Origin: Adineta ricciae
Taxonomy: Eukaryota; Rotifera; Eurotatoria; Adinetida; Adinetidae
Assembly (NCBI GenBank): GCA_905250025.1
Contig: CAJNOJ010000029.1
Location: forward strand, 1-64,000
Direction: 5' to 3'
DNA length: 64,000 bases
The notes under the pieces were generated by a model. That model was not told where the DNA came from, made no database searches, and saw only the letters and a program-made list of their open reading frames with translations. Positions 54,039 to 64,000 of this stretch are shown one piece after another (the first letter of the stretch is position 1; every line of letters starts with the position of its first letter). The position numbers were made by a program, and so were the translations under genes.

Positions 54039-55518
54039 ATGTTAACCTGTTCTTTTCGCCTTCGACACGTTCTCATACGGTTCTTCGTCATATTCATCAG
54101 TGCAGTGATAATCGCATGTGACGGTAAGCGTAATTGTCAAGTCAAATGAAGTCAGTCGAAACAATCATTTTCTTTACCCTTAGAGCGAAATGTGGAAGAA
54201 CGCTCGTATTGTCCGTCGATTGAAACAGTTTCATTCGATTCAGATATCGATGTTAAATGTAATAATTCTTATTTAGCCTTCAATGAAATCAATGTAAGTT
54301 TTACAGACAAACATTTGATTATTCTATTGTAATCTCTGTCGATGTGTTTATAGAGTAACACTTCGAATTGGAAATTTGCTAATCCAAGTCCCTTTTGCCA
54401 ACACCAAGGTTTTGTTCGTCAGTGCAACATAACACGACTCGGTCCGAAATTCCTAAAAGTTCCAGTTGTAAGTTCAGTATCTTCTTGGAAATATTCGACG
54501 ATGGCTATACTTTTCTTTCTAGAGATCATTAGATCTCGGTGAATCAGCCTGTATTTACTGTCATACCAATGTGAGTAGGATTGTTCTTTCAGAAGAAAGA
54601 TTAGCTTGAACGGATGCGATTTAGTATCGACCAGTTGCACCAATGATCACAGTCACTCAATCGAATAACGATGTTCATTCTTTCTACACATTTAATTTGA
54701 CTGCAGATAGATTAGGTAAATAAATGGGGAGACAAATACACTCAGCTACTATGTGTTGTATTCTAGGTGATGGTGAATCATTCGAAATTATATGGGCAAA
54801 ACGTTCCAGTCATATTCGATACTCGCTGAACTATTGGTTTTTTCAAGAGTAAGAGGATATTGTTCGGTACCTAGAGAATCGAATCATTCTATCTATTGTT
54901 CAGATGTGTCGATCCAGTTGTTGAAATCCTGGAGAGAACCGCTCGTCAAATCGTGTTTATCGTCGATGATGTTTCGATAAAACGTGTTGAATTTATCATT
55001 CGTCGCTGTCATAGCGTAAGATGTTCAGAATCGAAAGATCTAATCATAACGATTTTTATTGTTTTTTTTTGTCTAGAATTGCCATTCATATCGAAAATGT
55101 GATGACGACGAGTTTTCGAGTCGGATGTCTTCGAACTATTTCCATACGCCGCATGCAATTGAAAAAGTCAGCTGCAATTCCGACTGTCTCAATGGTTTAG
55201 TTGTCAATCCAGCAACAATCAAAACTATGCGCGATGAAGATATATTATTATCGACAATCAAATTACCGAATAGAAAACAAACAATAAAAGTCCTTATTCT
55301 ATTTCCGATTCTCGGCTTATTAATAGTACTTATGTTTATAACATTTGTCTTTTTGCTTATTGCTCGAGTGCGAGGTAAATTCCCTTTTCAAGTAGTTCGT
55401 TTTGATTAAAAAGCATCTTTTCCTCTTTTTTTTTGTCATTTAAGGTTTACAAAGCAAAACTACCTACTCAAGAACAAGTCATATGAATCTCGATGAAAAA
55501 CAAGAAGATGTCCGCTGA
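54039..55518 (+). CDS. single-pass type I membrane protein, orphan
   Basis: Nine short exons with consistent phases: 54039-54123, 54184-54293, 54354-54467, 54523-54570, 54625-54715, 54767-54848, 54904-55015, 55077-55374 and 55445-55518 (337 aa). Exon 1 is a signal peptide (VLIRFFVIFISAVIIACD). The ectodomain has about 12 cysteines and several N-glycosylation sites (NNS, NTS, NIT, NLT). One membrane helix follows at about residues 285-308 (ILFPILGLLIVLMFITFVFLL), then a ~30-residue polar tail ending KQEDVR. Because every exon is short, no long open frame reveals this gene. The family is not recognised. Confidence 0.75.
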
Positions 55519-56923
55519 TTTTCCCACGACATTTTTATTTTATTTCATTTTATTATCGATGTACTTAGTTGTTCATGATATCGTGTATGAGGAATAAATC
55601 ATGCTTACGTGTTTTCTGTGTTCCTGTGAGTCTCAAGTACACATCCGGTGAACTCCTCGTTCTTTTTTTTTTCGTCGCATATTTATTGATGAACATATAT
55701 GTCCTAGAGAACAGGAAGAGAGATCTTCACAGAATTATCCATCTGTTTTGTTTTATTTTAGATTATTCAAAGAATCATTTGATGTCCTATTAAGATAACT
55801 GGCAAGTATTAATTGCTACTAATCTTGCCTGTTGTTAAACTAATATTTGCACATTTCTTTCGATTTTGAAATATAATTTATGATTTGAAACTACATTGGT
55901 AATGCGTCGTGGATGACGGCATCTCTTTCCTCTTCTCCAAATGCAAATTCTGACTCAGGATAATCTATTGACACCGAATAGTCATGACTTCAAGAGAGTA
56001 CACGAGTTTGAAAGTTTAATGAAAACAGCACTTTAGAATAAAACATGCTCGTAACTGGTTTTTTTATGAGAAACAGGAAAATAGATGCGTTAGTAGAATA
56101 CATAATGATAGAGCTTGTCTACGTCAAGAGATTTTTATCGATGTAATAGACACAAATAACTAACTAGTCTTTCTGTCTGATGTTATTTTTTTGTGTTCTT
56201 TTTTATCCGTACGTCATCGAATGACAGTTTTCCTTCGTCTATCTCTCTGTCGTTGTGTTAATGAGTGTGCGTGCGTATGGGCCAAGCTCGGGTTTTATTC
56301 GCTACTCGTCGATATTTCTCTTTCTTTTTCTTCTTCATCCTCCTTTTTCTCTATTTTTCTCCTCTCCGCTTTTGCCCAAGCCATTGCTGCTTTATTTCAA
56401 TAAAACAGACTGAGACGTCGAGTTAACATCATTTCCTTCATTTTTTTTTCTCTCAAGCCGATTCTTTTGCTTTCGTATTATCATAAATAGTCGCCCTTCT
56501 GTCAACTTTCTCATCCTTTGTTTTTATACAAGATAAAATCTCGACAAATGTAAATTTAGCCGAAATATCAACGTTTCCTAAGAATTTTTTCTCCAATGTA
56601 GCCGAGAAGTGTGAGGCAGTTTCTGTTTCACTTAAACTTTTTGCTCTTCGTTTGTTCAAAGTCGATCGCTTATGTCTTCCATCTTGAATATTAACAGGCA
56701 GACATAGCAGATCAGATGAATAATAAAAAAAACTGCATTTGATGCGTTTGACGTCAATCGAATAGATAAAGAATACTTCCTGAATGAATCATTGTTTTAG
56801 TTTTTCTTCTATCCTTTGCTTTACGCTGATGCGCCTATTTTTAGATGAATTAAATCACGAGAAATTCACAACAAATTATCGCACAATTGATTTAGCTTTA
56901 CATTTGCCAGATTTCATTGACTT
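55519..56923. other. spacer upstream of CMIP
   Basis: AT-rich with CT-rich stretches. A minus-strand frame at 56453-56659 is Lys/Glu-rich and follows an acceptor-like TATTCAAG, but lacks an upstream exon, so it is not called as a gene. No RNA gene recognised. Confidence 0.4.
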
Positions 56924-60239
<3,316 letters not shown>

Positions 60240-60639
60240 AAGGAATCGGATCTGTTGTCATGCATCGAAAATATTTTTGCCAGTCAGATTGATATTCTGC
60301 ACAACGTTTTGTGCTTTTCTTTCTGCATCGATCGTGTGAATGTATATTTTAAAGTCCGAGTTGTTCCTGTCTTATTAATTGTGCAGTATTCTATTGTTAT
60401 CTACGGCCTTCAATTGTTTTGTTTTTCAAAAGAACAGTTATACAAAAACGAACTCAAATGTATCTTTGTATTTAAAAAAAACTCTCTTTCTTTTACTTTT
60501 CGTGCATCATTTTGCTTTTTACATGCAAAATACTAATAAAAATCATATTCATGCATGCAGTACCACGCGATGTGACTCAACTGATCCATCTGACAATCGA
60601 CTTGTTTATCTAGTGTTATCTTTCTAGAAAACAATAAGC
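60240..60639. other. CMIP 3' region and release-factor upstream region
   Basis: A 400-bp stretch without a coding exon. TATCTTTCTAG (ending 60,627) is an acceptor 12 bp before the release-factor ATG, consistent with trans-splicing or a 5' UTR intron. Confidence 0.45.
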
Positions 60640-62277
60640 ATGTGGAAGCTTTGTTTGAAACGTTTTTCAGTCATGTTAGTTTGTCGACGAATGTCAACGA
60701 CGAGTAGGAATTCAATTATTGATAACGCAATAAAACATCTAGCGATAAATTACCAAAAAGAATTCGATCAATTGCAAAAACATGAAAATGAAAATTCGTT
60801 CGAACGAATTCAATACTTAAAAACAATTCTACAGAAGACGAAAAAGCGAGAACACATTCTACAAGACATTAATGAAACGAAGAAACTCTCGAATGGTAAT
60901 CAACAGTCGTAAAAAGAGAACATCGTTTTACGATCATTCAGATAAACGTTTTTCTATTTCTATAGAAAATGACCAAGATGATGACATGTCGAAGATGGCA
61001 GTCGATGAACTCATTCGTTTACAATCAAACTTAACTGCGATCGATAATGAAGTGAATAAGACTTGTTCTATGCGATGACTAAGCTCATGACTATTCCTAG
61101 ATTTTCGATCAAGTCCTACCGCACGAACTAGCGGATAATGACGACGCCGAACTCGAAGTAACCGCAGGTGTTGGTGGACAAGAAGCAATGCTATTTGCCA
61201 AAGAGTTGTTTCACATGTATGAAAACTACGCCGGTTTTCGTAAATGGTCTTTCGAAGTAATTGAATACGATCAAACAGATATCGGTAGGAGAACAAACAG
61301 AATCAATGTTATTATTAATGATTTATAGTCTAGGTGGTTTACGACAAGGAAAAGCGTTTCTTAACGGTTTGGACGTATTCAAAAGTTTGAAATACGAATG
61401 TGGTGTTCATCGAGTGCAGCGTGTTCCACAGACAGAAAAAAGCGGAAGAATTCACACGAGTACGGTAACGGTTGCCGTTTTACCTCAACCGAAAGATGTA
61501 AGCTTGACTTTGTCATACTCGATTACCTTCTTTTCAAAAGCAATTTGACGCACTTTTCTTTGATGATACGGTTGATTAAAATTAAGAGTGTTGTATTGAC
61601 GTATTTCTATATCACGTTGTCGAGTTAGTAGTTATAAATAGGCAAGCATATACTTGACAGAAGGAGAATAACTACGAGTAAATAAATTACGAGTTCGAAA
61701 TGGATGTTTCCTTGTAGATCAAAATTGAACTTCCTGCTAAAGATTTACTAGCTGAACCTATTCGAGCGCGAGGCCCCGGTGGTCAACATGTGAATAAAAG
61801 TGAATCCGGTTGTCGATTGACTCATTTGCCTACGGGTAAGAACAATTGGAATGGTCGACAATTCGGTTAAGTTCAATTTTACATATCTAGGTACTGTTCT
61901 CGAACGACAAGATGAACGCTTTTTCAATTTGAATAAAAATCTTGCCATCAAAGCTATGAAAAACAAGTAAACATCGAACTCCGTCATTTCCCATCAATTG
62001 TTTTCTTTCTAGACTTTATCAAATGCAGTACGATGAACAGCAAGCTCTATTACAACGAACTCGAAAGCAGCAAACTGGTAGTGGAAATCGTAATGAAAAA
62101 ATTCGAACATACAATATTCCCCAAAATCGTATTTCTGACGAACGTTTGGAAGAAAATGTGCATCACGTCAGCGAATTTCTCCACGGTACTCATCGTCTAC
62201 ATGCGATGATTGAAGAATTAAAACAACAAGATAGATTACATCGTTTTATTGAATTGACAAATAAATCTTCGTCGTAG
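60640..62277 (+). CDS. MTRF1L: mitochondrial peptide chain release factor 1
   Basis: Class I release factors hydrolyse peptidyl-tRNA at UAA/UAG codons in mitochondria. Seven exons: 60640-60895, 60966-61051, 61101-61284, 61334-61497, 61718-61835, 61891-61966 and 62013-62277 (382 aa, family typical). The N-terminus is a basic mitochondrial presequence ([20 protein letters not shown]). Motifs: [45 protein letters not shown] (the PxT codon-recognition site as PQT), the catalytic [12 protein letters not shown] (GGQ), [13 protein letters not shown] and [17 protein letters not shown]. Naming it MTRF1L rather than MTRF1 follows the standard-looking recognition loop and is an inference. The next gene begins 25 bp after the TAG. 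Confidence 0.93.
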
Positions 62278-62302
62278 ATTAGACCTCTGTTTGTTCTTCT
62301 AG
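62278..62302 (+). promoter_or_regulatory. release factor-orphan intercistronic region
   Basis: Only 25 bp separate the stop and the next ATG. The stretch is pyrimidine-rich and ends GTTCTTCTAG immediately before the ATG, a textbook 3' splice acceptor with no space for a promoter. AATAAA occurs within the last codons of the upstream gene (about 62,260). Confidence 0.65.
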
Positions 62303-63028
62303 ATGGAACAGGAACTATTAACTGTGGTGAACAACGAAATTCAACAAGCAGTTCAAAATGCGTTAACTTATTTATCGACTCATCAACTTCTATTAAATCA
62401 ACTATCGGATTCACCACGATGCCGATCATTGAGTAGCAGCCCACAAACGCCTTTTCACAAAACGATTTCACGTTGTTCGGATCCGTTGATCAACAACGAG
62501 TTCGTTCAATATGAACCGCTGTCTTTGCCGAACAATCAGAAAACTAAAAGATTAGCTGATATTCAATATTCTTTCAGTTTATATCAACCATTCTTCACGA
62601 AAGCACATGATCAACAACAGCAACATCTGACGGGAATACGAAGCTTTGCTGATGAACTAGTTGAACAATCGATCGAATCTGCTTTATATCAGGTTTGTCA
62701 TCTCATATCTACACGAGCTTTTTTCTAAATGACAGAATAGATCCAGGAAGACGAACCAGCGTGTTCGTCCGAAACTCTTCAAACGCTCAATTTATATCTC
62801 GGTGATATGGTATCTTCTCTTATCCAACAAATGATAACATCGATTCATTCGTCAGACGTTGAAAACTTGTCCAATCAAATAACAAAAGATATCATGGGCT
62901 CAGCTCTATCAACCGTGACCAACGAAACAACATCCGAATGTGAAGACAACGATGAATCTGTCGATTCTCTTGTAGATAATCTTACTGAACGAATCTATAC
63001 AGATTCGACAGAAAAGCTCAAAAAGTAA
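62303..63028 (+). CDS. acidic helical protein, orphan
   Basis: Two exons, 62303-62692 and 62741-63028, with a 48-bp intron (225 aa). The protein is Ser/Gln/Glu-rich, with no signal or membrane segment. Three stretches look like amphipathic helices: LLTVVNNEIQQAVQNAL, ADELVEQSIESALYQ and GDMVSSLIQQMITSI. The second and third have the small-hydrophobic spacing seen in PKA RII-binding (AKAP) helices; this is pattern recognition only. The end is acidic (SECEDNDES). Its tight linkage to a mitochondrial release factor may be only co-transcription. Confidence 0.68.
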
Positions 63029-63502
63029 TAGTGAATCATTTTTGAAAATTCACATGCTATTTACTTCTTATTCACTCAGAATATTCATGACCAAGAACGA
63101 TACGGATTGGATGTGACTTCATTTTTTCGTGATATCAGTGATAAAAAAATAATTTTTTTGTAATATGTGTGCCTTTTTTCGATGCGTTTTATACTTTAAA
63201 ATAAAAACAAATGTGTTTTTTCCTATTTACGTTCTGCTTCTACGTGGATGATTGTGAATAGCTCCTGTAGATGTCATCGATGCTTGAACAATTTTATTGA
63301 ATTCGGTAAAAAATTTTTGTCGATCACACTAAATTAATGAAAATTATTCACATGATTGACTAAAATGTAATTTAACATGATAAACGTTCATTTGAGCAAT
63401 ACTATTTATTGATCCGTAACAAAAATAATGACTCATCACTGTTTTGTTCCCTTTTATGTTATGTCTATATATCTTTTTGCATAAACGTTTTTCCCATTAA
63501 CT
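63029..63502. other. spacer and erlin upstream region
   Basis: A 474-bp AT-rich stretch with AATAAA-like signals (about 63,200) fits the 3' end of the orphan, and the erlin promoter must also lie here. No other feature is seen. Confidence 0.45.
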
Positions 63503-64000
63503 ATGGTTTTAAAGTGGTTAGTTGCATTTGGCGTCGTTGCAGCCATGATTCCTTTGGGTATTCATCAAATACCAGAAGGACATGTTGGTATTTATTACAG
63601 GCAAGTGATATTCCATCTTATCAACCACAAATCATGATTAGATCTTAGGGGTGGGGCACTTCTTACATCGATGACAGCACCGGGCTATCATGTTATGATA
63701 CCCTTTCTCACCACAGTCAAGATTGTTCAAACAACTTTACAAACCGATGAAGGTAGAACATCGAATCAGAAAGGTTGAGGGTGAGAAATTCTCAGTTGTT
63801 TTTAGTGAAAAACATCCCGTGTGGTACGAGCGGCGGTACAATGATTTACTTCGATAAAATCGAAGTGGTAAATATATTAAACCGTGATGCTGTGATTGAT
63901 ATCGTACGAAATTACACTGTCTACTATGATCGAACATTGATTTTCGATAAAATTCATCATGAAGTTAATCAATTTTGCTCGGTGCATACACTTCAAGAGG
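63503..64000 (+). CDS. ERLIN: erlin (ER lipid-raft SPFH protein), 5' part
   Basis: Erlins form large ER-membrane rings that direct ER-associated degradation of IP3 receptors and regulate sterol signalling. Three exons are visible: 63503-63600, 63649-63752 and 63806 to the window edge, where the gene is cut. The N-terminal signal anchor ([17 protein letters not shown]) is followed by the SPFH start ([16 protein letters not shown]), [38 protein letters not shown] and [19 protein letters not shown]. Similarity to human ERLIN1/2 is very high. Intron 1 uses a GC donor (AG/GCAAGT). The rest of the SPFH and coiled-coil regions lie beyond the window. Confidence 0.95.

Overview
The window looks like animal (metazoan) nuclear DNA, most likely from a bdelloid rotifer. 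It is AT-rich. Most genes are split by very short GT-AG introns (about 48-60 bp). Many same-strand genes are packed so closely that a 3' splice acceptor lies directly before the downstream start codon, as expected for spliced-leader trans-splicing, which is known in bdelloids. The assignment rests on this gene structure and on protein similarity recalled from known families; no database search was run.

Layout. 1-13.2 kb is gene-poor: it holds two possible decayed gene fragments (minus strand, 2.56-4.17 kb), a truncated GT31 glycosyltransferase (5.0-6.0 kb), small hairpins, an ~840-bp foldback element (7.6-8.45 kb) and a ~145-bp-arm inverted repeat (12.4-12.8 kb). From 13.2 kb genes are dense: F-box/WD40 protein, Rab39, RNA polymerase III largest subunit and OSTF1 (plus); a cysteine-rich, probably GPI-anchored protein and an antistasin/Kunitz inhibitor (minus); nucleobindin and TRAPPC4 (plus); a class A GPCR, an intronless Src-module tyrosine kinase, a kelch protein and MKKS/BBS6 (minus); PP1 beta catalytic subunit (plus); a three-SH3 CIN85/CD2AP adaptor and a PIG3-type quinone oxidoreductase (minus); a ubiquitin-like/NAC-UBA protein overlapping a GNAT acetyltransferase (plus); a Gly/Pro-rich repeat protein, an orphan and mitochondrial ATP synthase subunit c (minus); an orphan type I membrane protein, CMIP, mitochondrial release factor 1, an orphan and the start of erlin (plus).

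Most of these are conserved housekeeping or signalling genes with no shared pathway. The system-level signal is their packaging. At least five adjacent pairs (POLR3A-OSTF1, NUCB-TRAPPC4, MKKS-kelch, UBL/NAC-GNAT, release factor-orphan) are separated by 172 bp or less, in one case by a 4-base overlap, with an acceptor AG at or just before the downstream ATG. Exon coordinates were worked out by hand from splice consensus and reading phase; every complete multi-exon model sums to a multiple of three. Exceptions worth noting are two GC-AG introns, two in-frame stop-free introns and a start codon split by an intron.
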